64,000 bases of DNA from JBMNFB01 sp050949085 (GCA_050949085.1 JBMNFB010000011.1:167854-231853), one strand, 5' to 3'. Counted from the first letter of the stretch, positions 26,058 to 35,586 are shown. The notes: generated from the letters alone by a model not told the origin. Numbers and translations are program-made.

Positions 26058-27470
26058 TTGACACCCCCTTGGAAGCAGCAGCTAGAAACCATCGCCAGCA
26101 AAGGAAAGCACCTGAACGGCACCCGTAAAGGAAATAAAGCATACAGAATTCTCGAGAAACCTGGCGTTATTCCGGGCATCCTCTCGCTCCTCTGCCTCTC
26201 GACTGCCATGATCCTGACCGATCAGTGGCAGGTGATCGTCGACGGTGAGGTGCTGGGCGTTGTCAAAGAACCGAAAGCGATCATCCGCTATGCGGAGGAT
26301 CTCGATCTCTATAATAAGGAGACCTATGACGACAATGTTGCGCTGATCAATGAGCTGCAGGTGGCTCGCAGTTATGGTCAGCCCACGGTGGAAGCAGCAG
26401 ACCTGCAGCTGGTTCTTCAGGATCGGCTCAAGTGGGGCGTAGAAGCAGCTGCTATCCTCGTTGAAGGTGAGCCTGTCGTCGCCCTGTCCGACATGGATAG
26501 CGCTCAGGCAGTAATCGACCGGGTTAAGGAGCGCGTGCAGAGCAAGGTGCTCAACCAATATAGCACGGCTAACCTGCTTAGCCTCGATGTGGCTGAGGAT
26601 ATCACCGTCTGCCAGCAGCTGGTCGAGGTAGAGCAGCTGTGCAACCCCGAGCAGGCGGAAGAGATCCTGCTCTTCGGCAAGCAGGTGCATATGCGGCATG
26701 TGGTCAGTCGCGGTGATACCCTTTCGGGCATCGCCGCCTCGCGCGGCATTCGCGTATCCGATCTGACCAAAGCCAATCCTGGCGTTGTGCCGACCCGACT
26801 GCAGATCGGGCAGGTGCTCGCCCTCTCCGTGCCAGAACCCTATATCCATGTGGCCGGTGAGTACGAAGTATCGCAGGTTGAGACCATCTCCTACAAGACT
26901 GACTACGAGTACGATAGCTCGATGTGGAACTGGGAAAGCAAGACGATCAGGGCCGGCAAGAACGGCAAGAAGGAAGTCACCTATCTGATCAAGACGGTCA
27001 ACGAGCAGGTTGTCGAGAAACAGGTGTTGAGCTCAAAGGTGATCTCCGAGCCGGTCACCGCCATTGTCAGGAAAGGCACCAAGAAGGCAGCCGTTCAGGG
27101 AACAGGCCAGTTCCTGTATCCCACCAATGGCGTGCTCACCTCCGGCTACGGCTGGCGCTGGGGTAAATTCCATCATGCCATCGACATCGGCGCACCTGCG
27201 GGGACGTCTATCTATGCTGCCGATACCGGTACTGTTACGTTTGCCGGCTACCGATCCGGCTATGGCTATCTGGTGGAGATCGATCACGGCAACGGCTATA
27301 CGACTCGCTATGGGCATTGCCAGAAGCTGCTGGTTTCCACCGGGCAACGGGTTACCCGCGGGCAGCGCATCGCCACAGTAGGCAGCACCGGCAATTCTAC
27401 CGGTCCGCATCTGCATTTCGAGATCCGCTACAACGGTGCCTCGCGCAACCCGCTTAACTACTTCAAGTAA
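26058..27470 (+). CDS. LysM-G5-M23 peptidoglycan endopeptidase
   Basis: 470 residues. Order: N-terminal cytoplasmic part, one transmembrane segment (about 40-57), an extracytoplasmic helical region (70-205), LysM (215-258: HVVSRGDTLSGIAASRG, ANPGV, LQIGQVLAL), G5 (about 268-345), and C-terminal M23 domain with HHAIDIGAPAGT and GPHLHFEIRYNG zinc ligands. Start TTG 26058 after GGTGAGGTG. It is a membrane-tethered crosslink hydrolase. Located just before walRK, whose products control such hydrolases in Bacillota, so WalR control is plausible but no WalR box was verified. Confidence 0.9.
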   Translation: MTPPWKQQLETIASKGKHLNGTRKGNKAYRILEKPGVIPGILSLLCLSTAMILTDQWQVIVDGEVLGVVKEPKAIIRYAEDLDLYNKETYDDNVALINELQVARSYGQPTVEAADLQLVLQDRLKWGVEAAAILVEGEPVVALSDMDSAQAVIDRVKERVQSKVLNQYSTANLLSLDVAEDITVCQQLVEVEQLCNPEQAEEILLFGKQVHMRHVVSRGDTLSGIAASRGIRVSDLTKANPGVVPTRLQIGQVLALSVPEPYIHVAGEYEVSQVETISYKTDYEYDSSMWNWESKTIRAGKNGKKEVTYLIKTVNEQVVEKQVLSSKVISEPVTAIVRKGTKKAAVQGTGQFLYPTNGVLTSGYGWRWGKFHHAIDIGAPAGTSIYAADTGTVTFAGYRSGYGYLVEIDHGNGYTTRYGHCQKLLVSTGQRVTRGQRIATVGSTGNSTGPHLHFEIRYNGASRNPLNYFK

Positions 27471-27495
27471 ACCTATTCACCATAAAGAAAGCCCG

Positions 27496-27535
27496 TGCTC
27501 TCTGTAACATTACAGGGGGCACTTTTTTGTCTCGA
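27496..27535 (+). terminator. Terminator after LysM-M23 gene
   Basis: GTGCTCTCTGTA pairs with TACAGGGGGCAC using G-U pairs, then TTTTTTG. Confidence 0.85.
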
Positions 27536-27658
27536 CCCACGGGGACACCGATGAAGGCGCCAGAAGCTGGTCGGGAGGGAAACAGAATTGATCTCTCGAA
27601 TATACTGCAGGAGAGATATGCTTCATTGCGTCAATAGCATTAGGGGGGAGGGCCTGAC

Positions 27659-28357
27659 ATGGCAGAGAAAATACTCGTAGTTGAAGATGAAAAGGCCATC
27701 GCCGATATAATTGAGTACAACCTGCGGAAAGAGGGTTATGAAGTCTGTGTGGCCTATGACGGGCGGGAGGGGCTCGATCTGGCCGTGCGCGAATCGCCCG
27801 ACCTGGTTCTGCTGGACATCATGTTGCCCAAGCTGAGCGGGCTGGAGGTCTGCAAAGTGCTCCGCTCATCTCTGTCAGTGCCGATTATCATGGTCACCGC
27901 CAAAGCCACCGAAGAGGATACTATCCGCGGTCTGAATCTCGGGGCCGACGATTACATAACCAAACCGTTCAGCACGCGCGAACTCGTGGCGCGGGTAAAG
28001 GCCGCCTTGCGGCGCCAGAACGCCCTCGCTGGTTCGCAGGAGAGCAGCGAGCACGCCTGTCTCCGCCTGGGCGAACTGGAAATCGACCTCACGCGCTATG
28101 CCGTCAGAAAGAATGGCAAGCACGTCGATCTGACGGTGCGGGAGTTTGAGCTGCTCAAATTCCTGGCGCTCAGCCCCGGCAAGGTCTTTGATCGCGAGCA
28201 ACTGTTGAAAGAAGTCTGGGGCTATGATTATTTCGGCCATGTGCGCACCGTTGACGTCACCGTGCGTCGGCTGCGCGAAAAGATAGAGGACAACCCCAGC
28301 CAACCTGTCTACGTCCTCATGCGGCGGGGAGTAGGATACTATTTTCGGGAGTGCTGA
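27659..28357 (+). CDS. walR: Response regulator WalR
   Basis: 232 residues: receiver domain with acidic pair in VVEDE, phospho-acceptor D53 in LLDIMLPKLSG and K in MVTAKA, then an OmpR-type winged helix ending YVLMRRGVGYYFREC. Followed by its kinase and yycHI, the standard wal operon; WalR controls peptidoglycan hydrolase genes and is usually essential in low-GC Bacillota. SD GGGGGGAGGG lies upstream. Confidence 0.94.
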   Translation: MAEKILVVEDEKAIADIIEYNLRKEGYEVCVAYDGREGLDLAVRESPDLVLLDIMLPKLSGLEVCKVLRSSLSVPIIMVTAKATEEDTIRGLNLGADDYITKPFSTRELVARVKAALRRQNALAGSQESSEHACLRLGELEIDLTRYAVRKNGKHVDLTVREFELLKFLALSPGKVFDREQLLKEVWGYDYFGHVRTVDVTVRRLREKIEDNPSQPVYVLMRRGVGYYFREC

Positions 28358-28360
28358 TTT

Positions 28361-30139
28361 ATGCGCAGTATACAATGGCGCCTCGTGGGTATCTATCTGC
28401 TGATGATCGTGCTGGCCATGGTGATGGTCAGCGTTTATTTGCTCAACCAGTGGGAGGACTACTACCTCCAGGGGGCGCAGCAGGATCTGGAGTTCCGGGG
28501 GCGCATGCTGCGCGATCAGGAACTCATCAACGAAAACGATCTGATTGAGGCGGCCGCCCTGCTGGGGTATTCCACCGAGGAGGGATCCAACCTGGTTGTG
28601 CTCAACCAGCTGATGCAGGCCATCGTCGTCTATGGCCCCGACATCGGGATCAGGCCCGGCCATAGCCTGCTGGAGAACCGACCGGTCAGCGACCTGTTGG
28701 CGCACCCCGAGGCGCCCGGCCCCTTCGTCGAACGCTTTACCCGCGACGGGGTCGAATATCTGGCCATGGCTATTCGAACCGGTGGCCGCGTTGATGGGCA
28801 GACGGTGAGCGGCATCTTCCTGCTGCAGCCCCTGGTCGGCATCTACAGCTTGCTGGGCGACATGCAGGACACCCTGCTCAAGGCCACCTTCTTTGCCATG
28901 GTGGTCGTGACCGTCCTCGGGCTGGCCTTCGCCCGTACCATCACCCAGCCGATCGTCGAGATCACCTCCACGGCGGAAAAACTGGCGACTGGCCAGTTTG
29001 ATATCAGCGTCGCCGTACGCTCCCAGGATGAGATCGGCCGCCTGGCCGAAGTGTTCAACTATCTCACCGACCAGCTGCGGCAGAGCCTGAACGCTATGGC
29101 CAACGAGAAGAGCAAGCTGGAAGCCATTCTCGCCCATATGTCCAACGGCGTCGTAGCCTTTGACCGCAGCGGCCAGCTGATACATATTAATCCCAAAGCA
29201 CGAGAACTGCTGGCGATGCCTGAGCAACCCTCGCCTGAGCAGGTCCTGCACCGGCTGAAACTGGGCACCGTCGCCGACGTCCTGGCCAATGCCCCCGGTA
29301 TCGCCGAGCTGCACCTCGAGCAGCCCCCGGTGGTTCTCAGGGCCTATCTGGCGCCTTTCAGCAGCAGTGACGATCAGCTGAGCGGCGTTGTCGTCGTTCT
29401 GCAGGATATGACCGAGCAGTGGCGGCTCGATCAGATGGGGCGCGATTTTGTGGCCAACGTCTCCCACGAGCTGAAGACCCCGCTGACCACCATCATGAGC
29501 TATACCGAAACTCTTCTGGATGGCGCTCTCGATGACCGGGCCAACGCCGTCCAGTTCCTGAGCACCGTCTATTCTGAAGCCGACCGGATGGATCGGCTGG
29601 TTAAGGACCTGTTGATGCTCTCCGCCCTGGATAGCCAGAAAGCGGCCGAGATGAGCCCCCTCCTGCTGGACGAGCTGATCGTGGAAGTGATGGATCGCCT
29701 GCTGGTCAGTGCCCATCAGAACGAGCAGCGCCTCAGCAGCCAGCTGCCCGAGGAATTGCCCTGGGTTCTGGGCAATCGCGACCAGCTGGAGCAGGTGCTG
29801 GTCAACATCCTCTCCAACGCCATCAAGTACACTCCGGCGGGGGGTGAGATCACCGTTTCCCTGCGCACGGAGCAGCAGAAAGTGGTCGTGGAGGTGGCCG
29901 ACAGCGGGATCGGTATTCCCGCCGCCGAACTGCCGCGCCTCTTTGAGCGCTTCTACCGTGTGGACAAGGCCCGCTCCCGGGAGATGGGCGGTACCGGGCT
30001 GGGATTGCCTATCGCCAAGGAGATCGTCGAAAACCATCACGGTGAGATCTGGGTGGAGAGCGAGATCGGACGCGGCACCAGGGTCTGCTTTGCCTTGCCG
30101 ATAGCTGCTACCAGCAAAGGAGGGCGGGTCAGTGCTTGA
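28361..30139 (+). CDS. walK: Sensor histidine kinase WalK
   Basis: 592 residues. TM1 at about 10-27, extracellular sensor (30-170), TM2 about 172-195, HAMP (FARTITQPIVEITSTAEKLA), PAS (260-350), HisKA with phospho-His in FVANVSHELKTPLTTIMSY, and HATPase with NILSNAIKYTPAGG, DSGIGIPAAELPRLF and GGTGLGLPI. It starts three bases after walR, and the stop overlaps the next gene by eight bases. It phosphorylates WalR in response to wall state. Confidence 0.94.
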   Translation: MRSIQWRLVGIYLLMIVLAMVMVSVYLLNQWEDYYLQGAQQDLEFRGRMLRDQELINENDLIEAAALLGYSTEEGSNLVVLNQLMQAIVVYGPDIGIRPGHSLLENRPVSDLLAHPEAPGPFVERFTRDGVEYLAMAIRTGGRVDGQTVSGIFLLQPLVGIYSLLGDMQDTLLKATFFAMVVVTVLGLAFARTITQPIVEITSTAEKLATGQFDISVAVRSQDEIGRLAEVFNYLTDQLRQSLNAMANEKSKLEAILAHMSNGVVAFDRSGQLIHINPKARELLAMPEQPSPEQVLHRLKLGTVADVLANAPGIAELHLEQPPVVLRAYLAPFSSSDDQLSGVVVVLQDMTEQWRLDQMGRDFVANVSHELKTPLTTIMSYTETLLDGALDDRANAVQFLSTVYSEADRMDRLVKDLLMLSALDSQKAAEMSPLLLDELIVEVMDRLLVSAHQNEQRLSSQLPEELPWVLGNRDQLEQVLVNILSNAIKYTPAGGEITVSLRTEQQKVVVEVADSGIGIPAAELPRLFERFYRVDKARSREMGGTGLGLPIAKEIVENHHGEIWVESEIGRGTRVCFALPIAATSKGGRVSA

Positions 30140-31535
30140 ACGGATCAAGAGCGTCGTGCTGCTCGCCCTGATCGCCGTCTGCGTCCAGCTCACTGGCCTG
30201 TTCTGGACCAGGACCGGGACCACCGTTCCCTTGCGCATCGTTCCGGTGAATCCGACGCCGATCACTGACCCGCAGGCACCGACATCGTACATCGACCTCT
30301 TTGCACCCCGGGAGATATTCCTCCACAGCCAGCCCGACCACTATCGGTTCCTGGCTGCGGATCCGCAATATCAGGAGCTGTGGCAGGCTATGCAGCAGGC
30401 AGTGGGCGCAGCGCGCGGCGCGGAGCGGAACACCAGCATCAGCCTCAAGCCACGCACCAGCCTCGATTGGGAGAAAGCTGCCCGGGAGAGCGTTGAATTT
30501 CGTTTCAGCGGTCCGGTTAAACTCAGCTACTGGTGGCTGGTGGCTAGTCGGCTCAGCCTGCAGAAGTTTCCTGACGATGTCTACTTCGACCGGATTCTCC
30601 TGCCGCTGACTGAGCCCGATCTCTACTTGATGAACAGCCGCACCGAGCAGTTCTGGTCCTGGCAGTGGAGCGAGCAGGCCAACGCCGCCACCCTACCGGG
30701 GGCAGCCCGCGTCGAGCTCCCCCTGTCCCGGCGCATGGTCGAGATTGATCTGCCCGATGGGCTGCCGGTGGCACCCGGAGTGACCCTTTATGCCCAGGCG
30801 GTTCTGCCGAAAATGCCGGAGATCTTCGCTACCCTGCCCGTCAACGATGACAACAAGCAGGCGGTGATCAACCAGTTTTTCAGCATCGTACCCCGCATGC
30901 AGAAAGAGGAAAAAGTCGAGTATCAGGAGGTTGTCGAAACCTATATCACCGCCCGACAGCAGGTGCTCAGGCTTTCCAGCTCGGGTTCCATCGAGTACAC
31001 CGCTCCCCCCGAGAGCGAGACACAACTGCCGACGGCCGTGGAGCAGTTTGAGCGAGCCTTCAACTTCGTCCTCGCTCATGGTGGCTGGGCGAAGAACATT
31101 ATCACTGCCGGCATGCAGCCCCTGGCCGACGCAGCCACCCCCGGCGCCTCCGGGCACAGCTTTGAGTTCATCCAGCACTACAACGGGATCCCCGTGCTGG
31201 ATACCGGCCCTATGCTGCGCATTGACGTTTCACCGCAGGGCATCAGTCGCTATCAGCGCAAACTATACCAGGTGGAGCACCGTGGCTTCTTCGAATATGA
31301 GGTGCGCAGCGCCAGGGAAGCGCTGCAGATTGCGCAGCCTGTGCTGACGAAGCCGGTGGTGGATGTCTACCTGGCCTATTATCAGCGGCCTGCCGCCTAT
31401 AATCCGGCGCAACCCTTCTTCCCCCAATCCATGTATCTCTATCCGGTCTGGGTGGTGGAGCAGGCCGATGGGCAGCGCTGGTTTACTCACGCCTTCAAGC
31501 TACTCAACGATCCCGGCCTGATCCAGGGCCGTTAA
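30132..31535 (+). CDS. yycH: YycH family WalK regulator
   Basis: 467 residues, N-terminal membrane helix (about 6-24) then a large extracytoplasmic domain. Motifs such as DLFAPREIFLHSQPDHY, RMVEIDLPDG and EFIQHYNGIPVLD are YycH-like. In Bacillus YycH and YycI sit at the membrane and modulate WalK. GTG 30132 follows GGAGGG and overlaps walK. Identity rests on context plus general pattern; sequence is divergent. Confidence 0.82.
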   Translation: MLERIKSVVLLALIAVCVQLTGLFWTRTGTTVPLRIVPVNPTPITDPQAPTSYIDLFAPREIFLHSQPDHYRFLAADPQYQELWQAMQQAVGAARGAERNTSISLKPRTSLDWEKAARESVEFRFSGPVKLSYWWLVASRLSLQKFPDDVYFDRILLPLTEPDLYLMNSRTEQFWSWQWSEQANAATLPGAARVELPLSRRMVEIDLPDGLPVAPGVTLYAQAVLPKMPEIFATLPVNDDNKQAVINQFFSIVPRMQKEEKVEYQEVVETYITARQQVLRLSSSGSIEYTAPPESETQLPTAVEQFERAFNFVLAHGGWAKNIITAGMQPLADAATPGASGHSFEFIQHYNGIPVLDTGPMLRIDVSPQGISRYQRKLYQVEHRGFFEYEVRSAREALQIAQPVLTKPVVDVYLAYYQRPAAYNPAQPFFPQSMYLYPVWVVEQADGQRWFTHAFKLLNDPGLIQGR

Positions 31536-31556
31536 GCCGTCAAGGAGGGATAGCCT

Positions 31557-32462
31557 GTGAACTGGCCGCGTGCCAAGACGATTCTGATCATCTCGTTCCT
31601 CCTGCTAGACCTCTACCTGGCCTGGCACCTCTTCTGGCTACCCCGGGATCAGCAGGCATACACCCTCACTGAGGCGGAACTGACCGAGCTGCGCAACATT
31701 GCGCAGCACTTCGGGGTCGAGCTGGTTGCCACCCCCGAGCCTCTGAAAGTGGCGGCGTCACCGGCGCTGATGATCACCCAGGTCAGCCTGGATGAGACTG
31801 CTGCCTGGGATCTGGCTCGCCCCTGGCTGGGCAATGCGGCTGATGCCGACGTGACCATCAGACAACAGGGGGCCACCTGGGAGTTCCAGGTCGGGTCACA
31901 ACTGGTGACCGTGGGAACCGACGAATATTTCGCCTACCACGAAGTCTCCTGGCAGGACGAGAGCTTGACACCCGCCCAGCAGACTGCCGATCAGGTGGCG
32001 GCCGTAGCGGCAGCCCGCGCTTTTCTGGCTGTCCATCTGGGGGAGCAGGCGGCTGAAGCGTATCAGCCCGTGCTGGTGCTTGAGGATGAAGCCAGCCAGT
32101 GCTACCTGGTCGAACTGGTCCGGATGGTGCAGGACCTGCCCGTATTTGTGGATGCCTACCGCTGCTGGGTCAACAACCAGCAGGTTTTGCGCCTGGTCGG
32201 TCGTCAGGCAGAACTGAACAGCGTCTCCGAAGAAGCCCTGGCTGTCGTCGGGGCCGACCTGGCCGTCAAGCGCTATCTAGCCGGGTTAAGCGAACCCCTC
32301 GACCAGCCGGTTTCCATCCTCGACCTGCGGCTTGGCTACGGCCTGGTTCCGGCTAAGCCCGGTCAGCTGCAGCCGGTCTGGCGTTTCTATACCAACGACC
32401 CGTCCGCCCCGGAGTTCACCCTGCCGGCCGGACAGTGGTCCTGGGAGGCAGAGAGCCGATGA
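31557..32462 (+). CDS. yycI: YycI family WalK regulator
   Basis: 301 residues starting NWPRAKTILIISFLLLDLYL, the classic YycI opening with one transmembrane helix, followed by an extracytoplasmic domain (related to YycH in fold). GTG 31557 has AAGGAGGG upstream. The stop overlaps the next start (ATGA). Partner of YycH in tuning WalK. Confidence 0.87.
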   Translation: MNWPRAKTILIISFLLLDLYLAWHLFWLPRDQQAYTLTEAELTELRNIAQHFGVELVATPEPLKVAASPALMITQVSLDETAAWDLARPWLGNAADADVTIRQQGATWEFQVGSQLVTVGTDEYFAYHEVSWQDESLTPAQQTADQVAAVAAARAFLAVHLGEQAAEAYQPVLVLEDEASQCYLVELVRMVQDLPVFVDAYRCWVNNQQVLRLVGRQAELNSVSEEALAVVGADLAVKRYLAGLSEPLDQPVSILDLRLGYGLVPAKPGQLQPVWRFYTNDPSAPEFTLPAGQWSWEAESR

Positions 32463-33406
32463 TTCGTATCCGCAAGGCTAACCTGCAGGATTATCTGCAG
32501 ATCTGGCAGATCCATGCCAGCGACATCGCCGACTGGGTGGATGAAACCGGCGAAGTGGACGAAGCGAAGTTTCGGCAGACCAGCATGGCTGAGCGCTGGA
32601 GGATCGGCGGCCCCTGGATGAGTCCCGAAACGTGCGCCATCCATCTGAACGCCTTGCTGCTGGCCGGGCAGATTCCCCTGGTGGCCAGCAAGGGACAGCG
32701 CGTCCTCGGTGAGCTGGAGCTATTCGTCGGCCCCGATGCCAGGGCTGGCGGCAAGAATGCCAACATTTCCGTCCTCTATGCCCACCGCGTCGCCCGCGGG
32801 CAGCGCATCGGCTCTGCCTTGCTGCACGAGACAGTGCGCCGGGCCCGGGTGCTCGACTGTCAGAGCATCACCGTTTTTAACCCGAGCGCAGAGGCTGAAC
32901 GTCTCTACCAGCGCTTCGGGCTGACTGAAGAGTTGCATCAGCAGCAGCTCCACCTGCCGTGTCAATCCGGGCCGCGGCCAGCGGGGGTTGAGCTGACGAT
33001 CGTTCCTCTGCCCGACCATGCCCAGCTGGGCGACATCCCTCTCTGGGTGGGGTATTATCAGTCCAGCGTCCAATGCTGGCAGCACGTGGCCTGGTCGCTG
33101 GCACCAGGCATCTATGCGTTGGCCCTGAAGCCAATCCGGCCGGAGATGATCGTCCAGTTGCGGCTGTCAGGGGGAGAGACGGCGCTGCTGGTCTTCCGCC
33201 CCCTGGGCGACGGCAGCGTGGCCATGCTCCATATCTGGACCAGAACTCCCCAGGATGCCTTTGTCAGGGCAGCGATCTCCTATGGAGCTGAACTAGGTTT
33301 CAAGCAGCTGGAACTGATGGTGGATCAAGCTGCTGCCCAGCGGCTGCACCGCCGCTTCGGCGGGCAGATCCTGCCTGGATATAAGCGCCTGTTATGTCAT
33401 CTGTGA
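32459..33406 (+). CDS. Tandem GNAT acetyltransferase-like protein
   Basis: 315 residues. N-terminal GNAT domain (1-165): IRIRKANLQDYLQIWQIH, ISVLYAHRVARGQRIGSALL (CoA pyrophosphate loop, R-x-x-R-G-x-G/R-I-G), AERLYQRFGL. The C-terminal half is shorter and divergent, ending AQRLHRRFGGQ, and looks like a second GNAT-like unit that has lost the CoA loop. Translationally coupled to yycI but not a usual wal-operon member. Substrate unknown. Confidence 0.7.
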   Translation: MIRIRKANLQDYLQIWQIHASDIADWVDETGEVDEAKFRQTSMAERWRIGGPWMSPETCAIHLNALLLAGQIPLVASKGQRVLGELELFVGPDARAGGKNANISVLYAHRVARGQRIGSALLHETVRRARVLDCQSITVFNPSAEAERLYQRFGLTEELHQQQLHLPCQSGPRPAGVELTIVPLPDHAQLGDIPLWVGYYQSSVQCWQHVAWSLAPGIYALALKPIRPEMIVQLRLSGGETALLVFRPLGDGSVAMLHIWTRTPQDAFVRAAISYGAELGFKQLELMVDQAAAQRLHRRFGGQILPGYKRLLCHL

Positions 33407-33529
33407 TGGTCAATGACGCCAACAGAGGAGATAATTACAGATCGTTAACATCCGAACGTGCTGATTTGCTTCCACGAGTGATCTGTGATACCTTGACAGA
33501 TGAGAGAATTCTGAAAGGAGGTGGGTTAG
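33407..33529 (+). other. Intergenic region before small ORF
   Basis: Includes TTGACA at 33493-33498 but no matching -10. A strong AAAGGAGGTGG (33514-33524) leads into the small frame at 33530. Confidence 0.4.
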
Positions 33530-33628
33530 GTGACCTTTACTCGACTGCGCAACCATCTGCAGCTTGCTGTGATTGCTGTCTTTAATTTGGCCGCTCTGCC
33601 CACCACCAGAGGAGACTCGCCTGTTTGA
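33530..33628 (+). CDS. Possible 32-residue small protein
   Basis: GTG 33530 lies six bases after a near-perfect Shine-Dalgarno AAAGGAGGTGG. The frame reads VTFTRLRNHLQLAVIAVFNL then AALPTTRGDSPV and stops at TGA 33626. It would be a basic start plus a hydrophobic stretch. No homology is recognised. A strong SD without a longer frame suggests a real small protein or leader peptide of the next gene, but this is speculative. Confidence 0.35.
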   Translation: MTFTRLRNHLQLAVIAVFNLAALPTTRGDSPV

Positions 33629-33738
33629 TTTTCCTTCAGTAGTTCTCCTCCTGACATCAACCGTGGGCAGATACGGCTCATGGTTTCTTGTCCCGGTACA
33701 TCCGGCAGTACAAGATCGATGTCAAGGAGGCAAGACAG

Positions 33739-34002
33739 ATGAAGTATAGAAACGCCGAAGAAGTATTGCCGCCTGTCCTGGTGGCCGAGATTCAGAAATA
33801 TGTGCAAGGCGCTCAGCTGTATATCCCCCGCGCCAGCGGACAGCGTCTCGGCTGGGGAGAGCGCAATGGGCAGCGGCTGCGGATCAGGCAGCGCAATCAG
33901 GAGATCAGGCGTCGCTATCGGCAGGGCCAGACCATCGAGCAACTGATGGAGGCATATCACCTGGGTTACGAAAGCATTCGCAAGATCATCTATCAGAAGT
34001 AA
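33739..34002 (+). CDS. CD3324 family small HTH-like protein
   Basis: 87 residues. MKYRNAEEVLPPVLVAEIQKY, then a middle LYIPRAS segment, then RQRNQEIRRRYRQGQTIEQL followed by HLGYESIRKIIYQ, a helix-turn-helix resembling Mor-type or resolvase-tail HTHs. This matches a family common in Clostridia (CD3324-like). Start ATG 33739 has AAGGAGG eight bases before. A DNA-binding role is likely but unproven. Confidence 0.75.
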   Translation: MKYRNAEEVLPPVLVAEIQKYVQGAQLYIPRASGQRLGWGERNGQRLRIRQRNQEIRRRYRQGQTIEQLMEAYHLGYESIRKIIYQK

Positions 34003-34046
34003 AGCGCGTCGCAGTTTTTCTTACAAAAACAGGGGAGCTGTTGCGC

Positions 34047-34075
34047 TTGACGCTCTCAGATTGCGATGCTATAAT
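34047..34075 (+). promoter_or_regulatory. Promoter of tRNA-Gln/tRNA-Glu unit
   Basis: TTGACG (34047-34052), 17-base spacer, TATAAT (34070-34075), 12 bases before tRNA-Gln. Confidence 0.85.
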
Positions 34076-34087
34076 AAGCAATGTCGC

Positions 34088-34161
34088 TGGGGATTCGTCT
34101 AAGGGTAGGACAGCTGACTCTGGATCAGCCGGTGGTGGTTCGAATCCATCATCCCCAGCCA
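34088..34161 (+). tRNA. tRNA-Gln (CTG)
   Basis: Acceptor TGGGGAT / ATCCCCA, discriminator G, CCA encoded; anticodon loop CTCTGGA gives CTG; T-arm GGTTCGAATCC. Confidence 0.95.
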
Positions 34162-34169
34162 TTTATTGC

Positions 34170-34244
34170 GGCGCATTAGTCTAGTGGTTAGGACGCCGCC
34201 CTCTCAAGGCGGTAGCACGGGTTCGAATCCCGTATGCGCTACCA
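34170..34244 (+). tRNA. tRNA-Glu (CTC)
   Basis: Acceptor GGCGCAT / ATGCGCT with a terminal G-U pair, discriminator A, CCA encoded; anticodon loop CCTCTCA gives CTC; T-arm GGTTCGAATCC. Second Glu isoacceptor of the window. Confidence 0.93.
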
Positions 34245-34255
34245 AGCGAAATCGA

Positions 34256-34285
34256 CAGCCAGCTGATTTTCAGCTGGCTGTTTTG
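34256..34285 (+). terminator. Terminator after tRNA-Glu
   Basis: Stem CAGCCAGCTG / CAGCTGGCTG with a short A/T loop, then TTTTG. Confidence 0.88.
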
Positions 34286-34386
34286 TGTTGTCGCGGATGT
34301 CCTTCAGTCCCGTTTCGTTTATAATGGTTTACAGCGAAGAAAAGATAGAAAAACTAGTTGTATGCAGGCGGAGGTGGAGAGCAATC

Positions 34387-35586
34387 ATGGAAGAGTTCAA
34401 CAACCAGCCGTACTATCGATCCCCATCCTATGGAGGCTATGACAATGCGCCACGGCGGCCAGGCTACGCTCTGCTGATCATCGTTGCCCTGGTCAGTGCC
34501 CTGTTGGGCGGGATTGGCGCCGCCTATCTAGGCCCTGCGTATCTCTATGGTCGGCTGCTGCCCTGGCCGCGCGGAACCGTGCAACAGCCCGGCTATCAGC
34601 TGCCCAAGATCAGCGGTGACGATCTGGCCGAGCTGGCCGCTCAGGGCGTGGTTGCTCAGGTTGCCGCTCAAGTCGGCCCATCCGTGGTGGGCATCACCAG
34701 CAGTCGCATCGTCCAGAGCTGGTTTAATGTCTATGAAAATCAGGCCGTGGGTTCCGGCGTCATTTTTGATCCGGCCGGCTATATCGTCACCAACGAACAC
34801 GTGGTGGCTGATGCCAGGGAACTGGTGGTCACCCTCGATCCTGGCGTCGAGGTGCCAGCGACGCTGGTAGGAGCCGACAAGGTCACTGACCTGGCCGTGC
34901 TCAAGATCGATCCGGCCGCCCTGCCTGACGAATACAGGAACCTGCCCGTGGCTCAGTTCGGCGATTCCGATGCGGTCAAAGTTGGCCAGCTGGCCATCGC
35001 CATCGGCAATCCGCTGGGGCTGCAGTTTCAGCGCTCTACCACCGCTGGCATCATCAGCGCTGTTAACCGCGACCTGCAGATGGAGGGCGTGCAGCTACGG
35101 CTGCTGCAGACCGATGCTGCCATCAACTCCGGCAACAGCGGCGGTGCATTATTGGACAGGAACGGTCTGGTGATCGGTATTAACCAGGCCAAGATACAGA
35201 TGACCGGCGTCGAAGGCATGGGGTTTGCCATCCCCATCAATGCCGCCCGTCCGGTGATCGAGCAGTTGATCCAGAACGGCCGCGTAATTCGACCCTATCT
35301 CGGCGTTCATATCGATCTGGAGATTACAGCGCAGTACAACCGTTACTATAACTTCGGCACCGACTCTGGTATCCGCATCGCTCAGGTGCAGTCGGCTGGC
35401 CCGGCGGCCTTAGCCGGCCTGCGCTCTGGCGACATTATCACTCACCTCGACGGGCAGGAAGTGAAAACGTTTAACGACCTGCAGCGGATCCTCTTTGACA
35501 AATCCATTGGTGAACAGGTTGAGGTGCGCTTCATCCGCAATCGGCAGCCGCAGACCGTGTCGGTCAAGCTGGTCGCTACGCCTTAG
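34387..35586 (+). CDS. HtrA/DegP-like serine protease with PDZ domain
   Basis: 399 residues. Short cytoplasmic start, one transmembrane helix (about 26-48), trypsin-like domain with catalytic H in TNEHVVADA, D in VTDLAVLKID and S in INSGNSGGALLD, then one PDZ domain (about 300-395: GSDSGI-like binding loop, GPAALAGLRSGDIITHLDGQ). Surface quality-control protease (S1C). ATG 34387 after GGAGGTGG; TATAAT at 34320-34325 is a probable -10. Position after wal genes and before rlmH is the usual htrA (yycK/htrC) site. Confidence 0.93.
   Translation: MEEFNNQPYYRSPSYGGYDNAPRRPGYALLIIVALVSALLGGIGAAYLGPAYLYGRLLPWPRGTVQQPGYQLPKISGDDLAELAAQGVVAQVAAQVGPSVVGITSSRIVQSWFNVYENQAVGSGVIFDPAGYIVTNEHVVADARELVVTLDPGVEVPATLVGADKVTDLAVLKIDPAALPDEYRNLPVAQFGDSDAVKVGQLAIAIGNPLGLQFQRSTTAGIISAVNRDLQMEGVQLRLLQTDAAINSGNSGGALLDRNGLVIGINQAKIQMTGVEGMGFAIPINAARPVIEQLIQNGRVIRPYLGVHIDLEITAQYNRYYNFGTDSGIRIAQVQSAGPAALAGLRSGDIITHLDGQEVKTFNDLQRILFDKSIGEQVEVRFIRNRQPQTVSVKLVATP

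Noticed and set aside
27875..30292. An 805-codon open frame on the minus strand across walR and walK
   Set aside because: It is antisense to two well-recognised genes, has low-complexity Q/G/H-rich sequence and no start signal. It reflects the GC-skewed codon use of the true genes, like the other long antisense frames over kamD, pyrG and hydE.
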